Shown here in pieces: positions 14,827 to 28,467 of a DNA stretch of 64,000 nt. Positions within the stretch are counted from its first letter, which is position 1; every line of letters starts with the position of its first letter. This DNA is from Dipetalonema caudispina. Its lineage: Eukaryota > Nematoda > Chromadorea > Rhabditida > Onchocercidae. The notes under the pieces are model-generated. The model made no database searches and was not told where the DNA came from. It saw only the letters and a program-made list of their open reading frames with translations. A program made the position numbers and the translations under genes. The stretch lies in contig JABVXV010000112.1 of assembly GCA_013365325.1 (NCBI GenBank), forward strand, positions 110,551-174,550, in the 5' to 3' direction.

Positions 14827-16096
14827 TTATCGGATATTGTGATACAAGAGGCGAACCACTTCAACCATCGACCCATTCGATCTGTAAATAAATCTAGTCA
14901 ACTTCTTCGTCCATCGCCAGCTTTTTTCTACTCCACCTCCTCCCACACTCATTCATGATCATTATCTCTGACATACCATACCTTTCAATCTGGGAATGAA
15001 GAAATAATAAGAAGTTAATTACTGTTTGATTTCATTAATTGACTTTGCGAGAGTATCTATGCTTAGAGAAAGCATTAACAAAATTAAACAATTAGAACTA
15101 TTGAGGTTTCTTTGAGTTGTAATCAAAATTTCGTAGTAATTTCAACAGTTTCAATAGTACAGCATTATTGATCATAGTGTTAAAGATTTTGGAAGAAAAT
15201 ATAAAGAACTCATATTTCAATTATAAAGTAACAAAAGACCATTTTCTTCACAAATAACGTAAATTGATGACCTTCCATGCCTTTTAACCATTAACTACTC
15301 ATTTTGGCGATAGAAATTTTAAATGAAATATACAAAATGTTCTTAATGGGTGAATTCAGCTTTTGATGAAAAAGACTTCTTTTCAACAAAATAAAAATGC
15401 GATGCTACGCGATGTTATTCATAGTTTTTTGAGATAAATATTGGCTTTAAATATTTTTTCGCACGAATTCTTCCACTTGAATAATTAAATAACGAATATG
15501 CATAAAGGACTGCAAATTATTCATATCAATATGATTAGGTTTTCTCTTTCGGATCCAAAATCAGTTATTTCTGCATCCACCACCTGTATTATATTTCATA
15601 CAGCATTTATCATTTTCTGTGTAATTGAACGAAATGAAAGAAAGTTTTAAGAAGATCAAATTTTGTTTCTTTCTTTATCAGATTCTTATTTATTAGAATA
15701 AGTGATGGATAACTTTGAACAATTATTAAAAATTAATTGGACCTCTCAAATTATCTAATAGGTCATATGTAAATCAAAAAGTTTATTTTACCAATGGAAA
15801 AAACGTAGAGAATTAGAAAAGAATGACAATCCATAACTAAATTATGTCTATCTCGAGAGAGTTAAGATACTTGTAAAGTATTTATTAGTAATTTGTATAC
15901 TTACAAATCCTTTAGTATACTTCGTTTTGTTAGCTTTTTCGACAATCTTTTTGTATCACCCTCTTGCAATATGGTAAATTCATTTTGTTTATGAACAGGT
16001 AGTAGAACAGGATCTTCAATTGAACTTGGATAAGACTGTATCGCTGTATTGTACAAGCAACATCTGTCTGTTGTTGGATACTTCAACTTCTTAAAG
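14827..16096 (-). CDS. Two probable 3' exons of an unassigned minus-strand transcript
   Basis: Exon X (16096-15905, 192 bp) is preceded by a pyrimidine-rich TTTAG acceptor and ends at a perfect GTAAGT donor. It is open for 63 codons and entirely hydrophilic (includes KYPTTDRCC and KRLSKKLTKRS). Exon Y (14881-14827) follows a TTTACAG acceptor, continues the frame exactly (phase 2 to phase 2) and ends SNGSMVEVVRLL...NIR-stop. Exon X needs an upstream exon with a phase 2 donor. An internal donor within gene B exon 5 (CATAG|GTATTA, about 18445) has the right phase, so this could be an alternative B tail. It could also be a separate gene whose first exon was missed. Gene B's own stop keeps the terminal Val shared by its paralogues, which argues that the plain B ending is genuine. 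Confidence 0.4.
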
Positions 16097-16615
16097 CTAA
16101 ACCCTTACAAAATATTTTAACTAAAAGAAGTGATTTGTATCGTTGCACTTCAAGATTATTTTATCTCTGTAATTTGGAATTCTAAATTTAAGCATTTTCA
16201 CTTTATTTCTTGGTATTAGTATGAATTTTTTTTTTTTGTGTTCCAATAAATTGTTCAATTGCTAGTGAGAACTGCTAAATTGAAATTATATCTAATCATT
16301 TGCGCTTAATAATGAGAATGTAATAGTTCCTTGAAGTGGTATATTAATTCGAAAATGTTTAGGAATGAAAATGAAAGAGTTTTTTCTTTCATTCTCAATT
16401 TCCAGGACTACTTTCATAATTAAAATATATATTGTGTAGCTTTCTTTTTCTTTTTTTTTTTTTTTTTTTTTGAACGTAAATGAATGCAATGCACAATTTT
16501 ATAAATTAGATAGTAATTTGAATACTTGTTGGACTAAGCAAAGCTAATGAGACAAGAAGAAGTGGAAAAGTGATGACAAATGAATCCTTTCTACCTCAGT
16601 TATAGCAGTTAACAA

Positions 16616-16636
16616 AGAGAGAGAGAGAGAGAGAGA
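16616..16636. repeat. (GA)n microsatellite
   Basis: About ten GA units in intergenic DNA downstream of gene B; no coding overlap. Confidence 0.9.
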
Positions 16637-18394
16637 AAGATATTGGAGTTTGAACAAATTTTTCCCTCAAATTGTAATGAAAGTTAGATTGCAGATGTTT
16701 ATTGGCGGGTTAATTTGTCCTGGTTATATCTTGATGAATGCAATTTACCATAGCTAAATTGAATGTGTAATACGATAAGTACATTGCGTCATTTGTTCTA
16801 CGACAATTACTACTCAGTTATCCATAAGAACAAATGAATCCTTCTAGGCCTGTCTATTGATGTCCATTCGAGGACATTTTTCTTGTCCCTTTTATCACCA
16901 TAAATTGAAGTGATGTCTACGTTAAGTGGATTAATGAATTAGTTAATTCATGGCTCACCTTATCCAATTTCTTGGCTATAATTATATTTTTGTTATTTTA
17001 TTTTATTTATGCATCATAATAGCTATTTTTTGATCTTCTTATCCAATGTTTATAAATTATAAAGAATTTTTATCAGAGATGTTTTTTGAAATTTCACTTT
17101 TCTTGCATTTATTGATTGAAAATAATTAAATATTCCGATTTTTCTGCTAATAAGCAAAATTTGAAAGATTGTTGGCTTGTAAACTTTATAAGAGCAAGAT
17201 CAAATTTACTACTAATCTTTCTGCCCTTTTCACAAGTTTACATAGCAGGTAGAAGAAAGGAAGAAGGACATATGTATCATTTACAATAAAGCAAACAGAA
17301 GATGTGACGATCTTGTATGCAAATGATCCATCTTTCATTCTTTTGAAGAAAACAAGGTCATTGAAGTATACCCAACATTCTCACATCATCGTGGGACATG
17401 ATATTAATAAAGGTTGACCAAATAAAAAGCCAAGTGCTGTGTAATTTAAACAAAACATTTCTAAATGATTTTTTTCTAATTTTACCATACTATTCTAGAA
17501 GATTAAGTTAAATTTTATTTTAATCGTTAATAGAGAGAAAAAACGAAACATTAGTGAATCAATGGCTAATGTCTGTGTGCATTTTGATTCGAAGAAAATT
17601 TTTCGAAATCCAACTCTGAATCATGCCAGTGATTCAATTGTTTGCTTATAGTATAATTTGCGCCTATACTTGTTCAGCAATGCTTTATTCCATGAAAGGA
17701 TGGAAGATGTATAGCTCGGTTTGTTAATTTCGAATAAATCAATTTATGGTTGGAAATTTGATAACAGTATGGAAGTAACGGATAACACAGCAATATAATG
17801 GCATAAAACAGCACTGATAAATCGAGCAAAGAATTCGTTTCCTTTTGCTGGAGGAATTTTTGCTTCTTACTGAGGATTGAATAAGTCTTCTGAAGTTAAT
17901 ACATTACGAGGGACAGAGTTTTAATAAATTAATAATGAAATACAAGAGGATGAAACTGCAAAAAGATTGCTAATATCGGGCTAGGAAGAAAAGTCAGCCA
18001 ATAGCAAAGCGAAGAAACTCAACACTGAATTTTAAGCAATGGAATAATTTGGAAGATTGATTTGAAGTGCTCGAGGTTCAATGTCCTTAAGTTTTGTTAA
18101 CCTTTTATTGGTATAAGATCTTTTCAGAAATGAGGTTGGTTGCGTAAAAAGAGTAAAAATTCTGCAGATAAATTTCGGGAAATAGTAAAAATAACTGTTA
18201 CAATTGATGAATATGTTACATTAATATTAAAATAGAAGAATCAGGTGAAATTCCGGTTCTATACAATCATAAGTTATAATAATCACTGGCTTTCAATTTT
18301 TCATCTCAAATATTTTGTGTACATTGCATACTAACACAATAAATTTTGTCAATAGAAGGTTGAACCTCAAAAGACTACTTTAAAAAAAGGCCAA

Positions 18395-20909
18395 CTACAC
18401 TTTCAAATTACCATTACAAACAGATGATACATCAGTTGGCTTATAATACCTATGTGTTCCATCAAGTAATGCTGATTCTATGCTCCAGTCATTGGTTGCA
18501 ATGCGACAACCTGAAATATTATTCCCGGTAATTGTTCCCCAATGATTACTTTCCATTCGATGTGGCATTAGTGTGGGATAATCACGCGTTGGCTGATACC
18601 TAAAAAAAATCCCTTGTAAAAATTTATAGAAGTAAGTGTTACTTTTTCAAAATTATTATATCTTCCTTCTCAAAAATTATTGTTTCATAATTAATTACTT
18701 TTGTGTAAGAATTACTTGTTCATATGTTAATTCCTTGTAATTATTGATCTGTCTGATAAGAGTTAATTTATGGGAAAGTATAGAAATCTATTCGTATTTG
18801 TCAGCAGCAATGAAATATCAAAAGAAAGTAGAGTATGCAGAATGACACTGATGCACTTTCACATAATTTACATCAAATTTGACAACTCTGTAATGACAGG
18901 CTGTGACTGCTCAGAGAGTTAAACTTTAAAATCAGAAATGAAATTAGATGTTTTAGCTAAAAATTCTATGAAAGTTTCAAGTTTCTTCCATCTCTTTCTT
19001 CCAAATTTTCGAAAGTTTTGAGAATCACATGTATGAATGCATAGATCAGCGATATTAAAACAAATTTACATGCAAAAGCATACATTAAAAATGCTGCCGG
19101 CAATTGTGTGACAGAGTTTTTTTAACTCATTTCAGTTTTTGATTTGATTAATAACTTGCTTTGAGCATGAAATGTTTGCAAAAACTGCAAACAAGACATT
19201 TAAACATTTGCAACTTATCAAATTTTAATAAAATTTAAGCAAGCAAAACGTGGGATAGCAAAATAATAATTTGCGGGTACTTTACGGAAGTAAAACATTC
19301 GTGTTCAAAGTTGACAATTATTAAAATTGCACATTTTAATAATTGTCAACGGGAAAAACAGAAGCAAAGATTTTTCTCGGAAAAATCAGAAAGCAAAAAT
19401 TTTTCTTTTGAAAAAAGAAAACTAAATAAAATAAAAAAACCTTTTCCTGTTTGTATGGCCCGATGTCGGAAGTAATTAAATTTTACAAAGCCAAGAATAC
19501 TGAAAAAATTATGGCCCAGGGAGATTTTGGACCCTTTAACCAAGCAACGATTTTTGTTTAAAAATATTTCTTTGCTACTTTTAATACAAAATATAAACAA
19601 CCATAACTTATCAATACATCAAATCATCTAATCTACCTAGAAATTTCAATATTGGTTAGTCGTTTCTTGTGTGAGGTAGTTTGGTGTCCTCGACATATTG
19701 TTGAATTATTGCTGCAGCACTTCATGTTACACTTTGCAACATTTCTCCCAAAATTAGATCGTCGTTCGCGAAGATATGCAATTAGCACGCATGAAAATGC
19801 AGCGGATGTTACGACCGCAATTGCTGATAATGTCATTAAACTTATATCAACCAACGTTTCTGATGAATTGTTCATGTGATACAGAAATTCACGTGATTCA
19901 GAGTCCGATAACTAAAATTTTTGAATTTAAAAAAAAAAAAAACAAACTGTTGAGTTAAAGCATAAAACTCACGAAGTGTCATGAGGCTAAGATAAAAAAA
20001 TGATAGGTACATTATAAATTAGTAAATGATATTGATAGGTATATGAATAGATAAGAATTGAAAGTGATAATTACCTGACCAACAATAGCATATCCTTCAC
20101 CACAATAGCACCAGGGACAATTGGATTCGTACTTTTGTATGATTATCGCTGCATTAAAACATTTACCGGTCAGATTTAAAGTTACTTTATCAGGCTGTTG
20201 TGAGGAAATTGTTGTTGATGTGATTGCTTCTTCTGCGGATTTGGATGTTAATTTCCACTGGAAAATTCATAAATGAGAGATGGAACGAACAAATAAACTA
20301 ATAAGTAAGAGATTAAATGAGTAAGTGGAATAAAGGTCACTGAAAGGAAACCTTATCATCAAAAACGCGAATTGCACGCGTAGAATCACAAGTTCTTGAG
20401 AATCCATAAATTGGATCAGCGCCTACGATCTCATAATTGAATGTTATATCTGCAGGCTTTCCTTTACTCCAATAACTTACGAACATATGGGAAGAATCCT
20501 AAATCAAAATAATCCATTCTACTTTGAAATGCAAATTTATTACAAAAAATTTGAGAAGACTTTCCTGAATGGAACTAATACAAAAATTATAGTGATATAA
20601 TTAAATTTATTGACATACAGTTCAATTGAAAACCAAATAAAAGCTCACGAAAAGTTCGTGTATAGACCAGCTTGATGAAATCCTTTCATCGCTAACTAAG
20701 TTCCATTCAGATAAGGTTAACCTGGAATCGTCACATCCAGCAGCAGCCAAACATCCTTTGGTCCATGTAACAGATATCGGTTCAACGGTTACCCAGAATG
20801 ATGTTACTGATGATTGCACCGGATTCTTTAGCATGGACGTTGAACAGCGGATCAAGAATTTCCGGGATATCAGAGCTACTATTGCAACCAGAACAGAGCG
20901 TCTGTTCAT
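18395..20909 (-). CDS. Gene B: type I membrane protein of the four-member family
   Basis: Minus-strand exons 20909-20649, 20498-20352, 20257-20075, 19911-19637 and 18599-18395 (phases 0,0,0,2), giving 356 residues. A TTTCAG acceptor lies 11 bp upstream of the ATG, so the start was set here rather than at an in-frame ATG 30 bp further upstream, which falls before that acceptor. Family marks: SVTWTKGCLAAAGC in exon 1, VGADPIYGFSRTCDS in exon 2 (88-136), GKCFNAA and CPWCYC in exon 3 (137-197). The glycosylation sequon after CFN is lost here (NAA). A transmembrane segment lies at about 219-244, followed by a basic Cys-containing juxtamembrane stretch and a tail starting RYQPTRD and ending GNLKV. 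The N-terminus (MNRRSVLVAIVALIS) is a poorer signal peptide than in the paralogues. Same strand as gene A. Role unknown. Confidence 0.82.
19310..19350. repeat. Perfect 18-bp inverted repeat with 5-nt loop
   Basis: The left arm 19310-19327 and right arm 19333-19350 are exact reverse complements separated by TGCAC. The hairpin lies inside intron 4 of gene B. Next to it, on the minus strand, is an 84-codon open frame (19346-19600) that resembles no family I know. Confidence 0.85.
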
Positions 20910-20920
20910 AACAAGGTACC

Positions 20921-20922
20921 CT
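20921..20922 (-). promoter_or_regulatory. Splice acceptor just before gene B ATG (possible trans-splice site)
   Basis: TTATTTCAG ends 11 bp upstream of the ATG on the minus strand. It could serve a 5' UTR intron or spliced-leader addition. Similar acceptors precede gene C (AG at 44076-44077), gene D (51958-51959) and the kinase (62312-62311, minus strand). Confidence 0.55.
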
Positions 20923-20939
20923 GAAATAATCACCCACAA

Positions 20940-23900
20940 GTTATGAATTAAAAAACAAAGATCAGATCAATTTCTGGTTATTTTTTACGATATTTATTTA
21001 TAATAAGATCCTTTCATTTTAACTACTGAAAGGACGAATCTTCACATCATTGATTCCTGTCAAAGTAATCATCAAATTTTTATAAAATTTAAATTCAACT
21101 GAATAATTTTATATGCAACAAATTAGATATAAAGAGAAATAATGCTATATTATATTTGATATTCATTATTTGGTAGCATAATCGTTTTTGAATGGGAATA
21201 TTCCCGTCAAAGTTACTGGACTTCGATTATGATTACTTTTCCGGAAAATATAATTCGTCCGGACCAACATTATGTTTTTTTTGCATTTTAGTTTCTTATG
21301 AGTTAATTAAGGAATTCTGTAAAAAGTTCACTAAAACAATCATTCATTCTCATCTCAAAAATTTTTTCTGCTTCTTGTCTAAACTCAGAAGTATGTGTTT
21401 AATATTTTAAACATTTTGATAGGTTTCCACCGTCAAAATATAAATCTGCAAAATAAAATAAAATACAGAAAAATTATATCTTCGGCCCATTAATTTCGAA
21501 AAATTAAAAGGGAAATCCTGTTCAATCAACTAGATAATTAATATATTTCATTCGGATTTATTTGATTTCATGACTTAGGTAGTTTTTTAAATTGCTAACT
21601 TAATGAGAATTATTTTTCAATTCTTGCCATTATTCTTTTTATTCAAATAATTTAGTACCCCATAAAAATGCTGCTTTATCATGAAAGGAAAACGAAATTA
21701 GTAACTTTTTCAGGCAAAAAGTTCGAAATAGATGACAAAAATTTGCCATTAAGAATTAACTGAGAAGTCATAACTAGCCAAGAGCAAAACTAAGCAAAGT
21801 CTAAGCTTTAGCTGCATTAGGATGGTGAAACATTTTTCATTGGCCTAACTGAGTCAACTACCACCCATCGATGACTAATGCCTTCTATCAGCTCTATACT
21901 GATGATAAATTACACTCTGCAAATAAATATACATTCTACAAGTGGCAAAATTAATTTCAAAAAAATAATCGCAAATTTTGATGCCTACTGCTATATATTC
22001 AATCTGTTTTACTGCTTATCAATAAGCCATTTATTACAATGATATCTTAGAATAAGTTAATTAAAACATAGTTTTTATTGGTTTAAAATAATCTATGCAT
22101 CGTTTTCTACTCTGACATCTTTCTTCAAATTAATTTATACTGATAAGTTTTAGGAATTGATAATCTCTGAAAGCTTTAGAACAAATATTGACGATGCTAA
22201 AGATTTTCATATCTTTGATAATTAAATAATGATTTTAAAAGAAATCACTTATAGAAACAAGTAAGTAAGATTTCTTTGAAAGAAAAAAGCATAGATTTTG
22301 GGAAAAATTTTGAATGTGAATGGATAGGTAACGAATTTTTTTCATTGCCTGAAAAAGGAAAGCTAAAAGAAATATAAATTTTTGATTAGCAGTAACAAAC
22401 AAGAATTCACTTCTAAATTAACTCTTAAATGAGGTAACTCAATAATTAAGGATATGAAAATTATTCTCACAGGTATTGACTATATGAATAATAATCAAGC
22501 AGAGAAAAAGTTCCTCTCTTTATTTTTGTGTAAAGTGGAATTTTCATACTTTTTGGAATACCATTTTTATTCTCAAATAATTCTATTTTTTTCCACGTTT
22601 AAAATGATTTCATTATTCAAATTTTCAAGCTAATAAAACACTATCAATTGGAGTAGGCATATTATTGGAAGAAATTTTGGATATAAAAACGAATTAGTTT
22701 TCTATGCAGCAAAGTCCATATGAAAGTACTCGAATAAAGAAGTACTTACATTGGCACAATTTATTATCTGCTTTATCAAACGACCACAAAAATTATAGGA
22801 AATGTTGAAAATACAAGTGGTTCTAAATTATATTTCCATTTAATATATTGGAATGTTGCCTGAACGATACGATTGAAATATTCTGTTGAAGATGACCGAT
22901 CGTATCCTCTAATTTCAAATAAATATCAAATGAAATATAATTCAAGCTAAAAAGTAATTTTTGCTCTATTGTGGTAGAAAACCCAACATTGAGTAATTTA
23001 TCATGATAGCGTCACATACGAAGCAATTCAAAGTAACTGCTGGATTTTTTTTGTGACATTTAGATAGACAGTTTGAAATTAATAAATTAAAGATTTTCTC
23101 AAAAAGTCCTACTCAAAAAAAAAAAAAGAAAATGAGTCGATAGATTCTAATATTTTACTAAAAGTTATATCCGAATGGCATTTTTCTTGTGGAATAGATG
23201 GAAAATGTTTATCTCAGCATTAGCATTTCATATTTAAATATGAGAAAAAGAAATAGTATGTTGTATTCCCTGCATTCAAAATCAAAACAGGTTTCAAATT
23301 TCAGTTGTGCGAAAGTAGAGAAGCGGTGAAAAGCTCATTTTACTCCCTACAAATTAATTTAGCTTAAGTTCGATAAATTTACGAAAGAGATACTGAATGT
23401 TTGCTTTTCTTGGAGCAAGGATTTGATGAAGATTAGAACTACATTCTCAGTTGCTATTTCACAGTTTTGTTTCCAAAAATTTTTATTTCAAAACTGTTTT
23501 ATTTTTTGTCATTTAAATTTCATTTCATTTCAAAAACTGCTTCATCACTTTGAAATCCAACTTAAAATTCAACAAAAGATATATTGTTACAGATGAGAAC
23601 AAAAAATGATCATCTTTTAACGTACTAAAATGATAGCAATTAATTTTAAATGCATATCCTGTAAATTTCAAGAATTTTAAAATAAACCCCTCGGACATTG
23701 ACATGTAGAAATTTTCATTATTTTTTTCTTTTTTTTTTGATATTGTTGTGTATATTTTTTAAATATAAAGTACAAGCGTGAAATTTGAAACGGATGGGTG
23801 GTCATTTTCATGGAATATGTAAATAAAGGTCGCGGTGCTGACAAAAGTGATAGCTTCTCGGGGAGGTTGGTTGTTTCAACATTGTTGATTTATTTAATGT

Positions 23901-25884
23901 TGCTTGTTGTTCCTCATTGACCACACCCTAAAGTAGCCAGCAAGTAATAAATAAAACGAAATGTTCTGCTTCTGCAACTCTTTGAAAAGACCGATACGTC
24001 AAATTTATTTTTAAAAAAAAAAATTCAATGAATGTATCGTAAAATGATTCTTGAACAAACTGTGCATTGATTTGATAACAGTAAGGAATTATTGGTGAGC
24101 CCAGCAGATACAATGGATATTTAAGCTTACACTACTGCTAGACTGATATTCATAATAATTTGGCCTCATTTATTTGAAAGAAAAAAAAGGAATTTAATTC
24201 GGCTAATAAAATCTTTTCCAATTATTTTAACTTTAAACAAGCTATATCGATTCGAATATCAGAAATCATTTGAAATTAGAGGAAAATCATAAAGTTTTCA
24301 GAATAGCGAAAAGCAAATGAGATTTTTTTAAGAAATACACGTAAAAATAATTTTTTTAAATCGATTTTTCTGCATATTTCCATTGAAAAGCAATGTTTCT
24401 CAACGATAAATCAACACGGAATGAAAGGATCTTTCTTTTTTTTTTACAAAAAAACTAAAGTCTGCGATCCGATAGCAAATATTTCGCAAATTGATTTGTT
24501 ATATGGCTTTTATCAACTTCTCAAATGACTGTATATGTTTAATTCATTTCATTTCTTTAAATAACGAAGGTTTTAAATTTCTACGGTTGATCTTCAACCT
24601 ATCTACTCTAGAAGATTTCGTATTATATATTCAAAATTTACTCTGAATACTGCCAAAAAAAAAAAACGAGCAAAAAAGTTTCAAGGAGAAGTACTGAAAT
24701 GAGTAGTTTTATAAAATAGCAATTAATCGACGGCATTTTACTGTGTAAAAATAGATGAAAATAAAGGAAATACAAAGAGAATATACATTTTGTTTGTTAA
24801 GAAGAATAGGAAAACACTTTAGTGACAGCTAATGAGGCTCACTAATTTGTCAACTTATACGTCATTGTCAAGCGAAATTTCATTTGCTTAAGTGATTCAA
24901 AAAGAGTTTATGAAAACCTTCATAAAAACAAGTGTTACTTGCACTCTTTTGTCTTTCATCGTTCATTCTTGATATCATTACTTAAAGGATTACTGTATTT
25001 TGAATGACCACGAGAGAAACTGTAATGTAAAATTACGGTAAGATAAATTTACAAGGTAATTTTGTTAATTAACCTCGATTGGCATTAATTTTTCAAATTG
25101 TTCCGGTATAAGTGAAACATTTTTGGAATCTTGCAGTCGATTTTTCGAAGTTTCCACAGTTCCATAGTTATTACTTTCTTTGGTAACTTACTCTGAGCTT
25201 AAATTTTGATTCCATTCACTTTCACAAATCATTCTGACTACAAATTAAAGTATTCAAAATATTATGAGTAAAGTGTCTTTCCTCTAAATTCGTAGATTGC
25301 AACATAAACATGCAACCATCGGTTTAAATTATTGTTATATTTCTCCAAAATTCATTCTGTTAAGGATTTGAAAAGAATAGAGTAGAACTATTTTCGCGTT
25401 AATCAATCAGAGTTTACTGATATCGATAGTATCTAAAAGTTATCAAATTTCATCTCATCCCGGGATTTTTCTTTTCCAAAAACTAAAGAAATATTTATCT
25501 CTTGTAGGATTTATTTCAGGTTCACACTGTTGTCAATTTTCCAATAATTTAATTTCTCATAAAACAATGAAATTGAGTCATTCTTACTTCCCTTACCTCT
25601 CAACTGCCAACTGTAAAAGGTAATGGTAGCAGTAGCGGGATATTTAGTAGTAATAAATAATCTCAATTAATAGCATTCAGCAATAGTACCAACTCTTTGT
25701 TGTTACTTTGAGTTAAGAGCCAAGCAGGAAGTACTAAAAACTTGGCACTATAAAGTCTATTGGCATGAAGTATTGTGGTAGCAATAATTTTCACCTTCAT
25801 TTTTTTCTCTTTATTCTCTTTTATCTTGTCTTGTTCCCTAACTTCTCCTCCCCTTTAAAAAAATACTTCACCGATTTCCACGTT
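20940..25884. other. Intergenic, no supported gene
   Basis: AT-rich DNA upstream of gene B. Short homopolymer runs are common. No exon pair or RNA gene was seen. Confidence 0.4.
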
Positions 25885-26351
25885 TTAGTTCAGGACATAA
25901 TCGACTTCTGAACAATCTACTGGATCAAGAATTTGAATCCTCACTTCATAAACTACAAATCTAAAGTAACCTACCGATCAATAAAGTTATTCCGTTCATT
26001 TATTAAAGCTGGAAAAAAACGTAGTATTGGAAAAAATAGATAGGAAGAGGCCTTTCCTGCACCGTAAAAATCTCCACTTGTCATCAGTTTTATAAATCTA
26101 TCAAATATGAGAAATAATAAGTTGATAGTATATCGAACAGTTTTAGCTGAACTGACATGCTGTGAACGTTTTGATAACATATCCGTTAAACCATAGCGCT
26201 TCATTAGTCGTATGTCAAAGAACAGATCGGTTTGAGAAAAGATAAAGATGTCCTTGCTTCCAACTATTCCCGTGGGATCGCGGTTCACCCCTTTATAATA
26301 TAAGTGAAGGCGGATAGCAGCAATCTCTTTTTCAATTCGTTGGATTGACAT
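25885..26351 (-). pseudogene. Unrecognised reading frame with apparent one-base frameshift
   Basis: On the minus strand an ATG at 26351 opens 126 codons (MSIQRIEKEIAAIRLHLYY...) in DNA visibly richer in G+C than its surroundings. The frame stops at 25971, but a shifted frame continues with coding-like content (SVGYFRFVVYEVR...) to a TAA at 25885. One extra base near 25973 would join them into about 157 residues. A donor-like CG|GTAGGT sits at the break, but the nearest in-frame acceptor is only 14 bp away, too short for an intron. It is hydrophilic at first, then rich in Phe/Leu. It could be a decayed gene, an assembly indel in a live gene, or the first exon of a spliced gene. I do not recognise the protein. 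Confidence 0.4.
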
Positions 26352-28467
26352 CCGGATATTTTATATTTCTATTAAGGGAATAGATTTAATTTCAACGCTT
26401 GTCATAAATTTATATATTTCCATATTAAAAAGTTAAATTTGACATTTGAAAGCAGGATCAGTTTATACTAGAAACGTGAAAAAATTAAGCAATATTTCGA
26501 ATTTAAATCCTTAGCCAAATATTTTCCCGATTATTTCATACTTTTATGAGTTTTTAGCTTACCATTTCTGAAATATTATTGAAAAAGAATTTTTGTTATT
26601 TTAAAATCACTCGAGAAAATTCTACGAGAGAGAGAAAAAAACGCCCTTTTTGCTCCGTTTAGTTTAACACTAATCATTTTGTTTTGCTTCTTTCTCTTCT
26701 GTCAATGACAATTTCAAACACAACTGAAAATCATCCACTGATGAAGCTAATCATCCGGAAAATAGGGCTTCTTCATTGTAGCGTATCGTCAAACCTTCCA
26801 CTTCATTACTATTATAGTGGTAATATATTTATGTGGAAAAAAAAATGACTCCAAAGTGCTGATATCATAATTCGATGTGATTAATACAACTTTCTGTGTA
26901 CTATGAGGTCAAAAGTTCACGCTTAATTTTGAAATATTTTGAAAGAAACAGAATATTTTTACTTCATGCGCTACTCTTTAGTTTCCTCAAAACGTTGATA
27001 TTACAGCACTGATCTGAAGAATAGCAAAGAGTAGAATTTCAGACAGAGCACTAAGGTAATATAATACCTGAGAAGCAGTTCCTCTTCCACTACCGTTATC
27101 AAGACTTTTGGAAACTATCATATGGATATGATATGAAAGACAAAAATTTAAATAAGTTCAAAATTTGCATACTTACAAAAGGAAAAAGTAAGATTAATTA
27201 TTCCGAAAAGTTTCTAGAAATGTAATTTCGTATGATAAGATAACATTAAAGAAATAAACGAAAATAGCAAATTTACATCAACTTCCAAGCAGATTTTAGC
27301 TTTCCGAAATAAACTAAAAATTTATTTTTAACTATAATAATAAATTTTATCTTCCTCGAAATACTTAGCTTAAAAAAAGCTTAGCAAAAATGTGCAAAAA
27401 GCAATTTATTTTATTTTCGAAATAAGCATAACCCTCTAGCATATGACGACTACAGGCGAGGTAAGGCCTATATTTTATCGGTTTATTGTCATCATTTTAT
27501 TACATTACTTTAATCAATTTTATGACCAAATTGGTAAGTGTAAGTGTTGAAATGAAAAGCAGTAGCCAATAGTTTGAGGATCAAAAGTCAATTCGAATTT
27601 GAAAATAAAACCGCTTCCAGCAAGCACCTTTTACTGATACTTATGCAACTTCAGGGGATAGAAGTTCAATTTTATAAGTTGGGCAATTGAAGGTATAATC
27701 TAATTCGCTTTTGCGGGGTTTCAGAAGTTTCCGAATGGACCACCCAGAGATTTTCGTTTAGAAATATATTTTTTATTTGAATAAAATGCAAGTACAGATT
27801 TCCCTATGTTCTAAATGATTTCTAATCTCAACTGAACTTAGCATTTTATAAGACCGAGTATTCCCGGGATGATTCATTAACATTACACGCTGCACTTTTC
27901 TCATGTAGTACAGGCGTTAAAATAAATGTTACGCAAGTGGAAAAAGTTATTTGGATTCATAATTCAAGAGAATGAACTTCTAATTAGCTATGTGTATGCC
28001 ACTACTGAAAGTTTTAAAAATGTTAATTTTGTTTACGAGCGCAAGTAATCACTACAATAAAGAAGGATGAAATGGACGAGAAACAAAGGTCATCTGGTTT
28101 CAATTAATAAATTTTCAACAATGAAGCTTTACATTTTGGTACAACATTGAGACATAGTACGATAAATTGTTCGTAGCCTGAAATAGAATTAAAATTATCC
28201 AACTATACGTTGACGTCGAAGTTGCTTGTTCTTGAAAGATATACCTTCCTGGTTAAGTGAAATAATACTGCTGTTTTTAATAGATTTTTAATGATAAATA
28301 ATTTTAAAAGATGACAAATGATTTCAAGCAATTTTGAAAACTAAACAAGGAATGGATGATTTAAAATATAATGGAGAGTGTCAACAAAATGTCAAATAAA
28401 GGGTATCTGACAAAGTTGGTCGGATATAGCCAATTCTATATAATTAATTAAAACCAACTAATCAATA

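Noticed and set aside
19652..19958. Overlapping plus-strand frames
   Set aside because: Antisense to gene B exon 4 (transmembrane exon).
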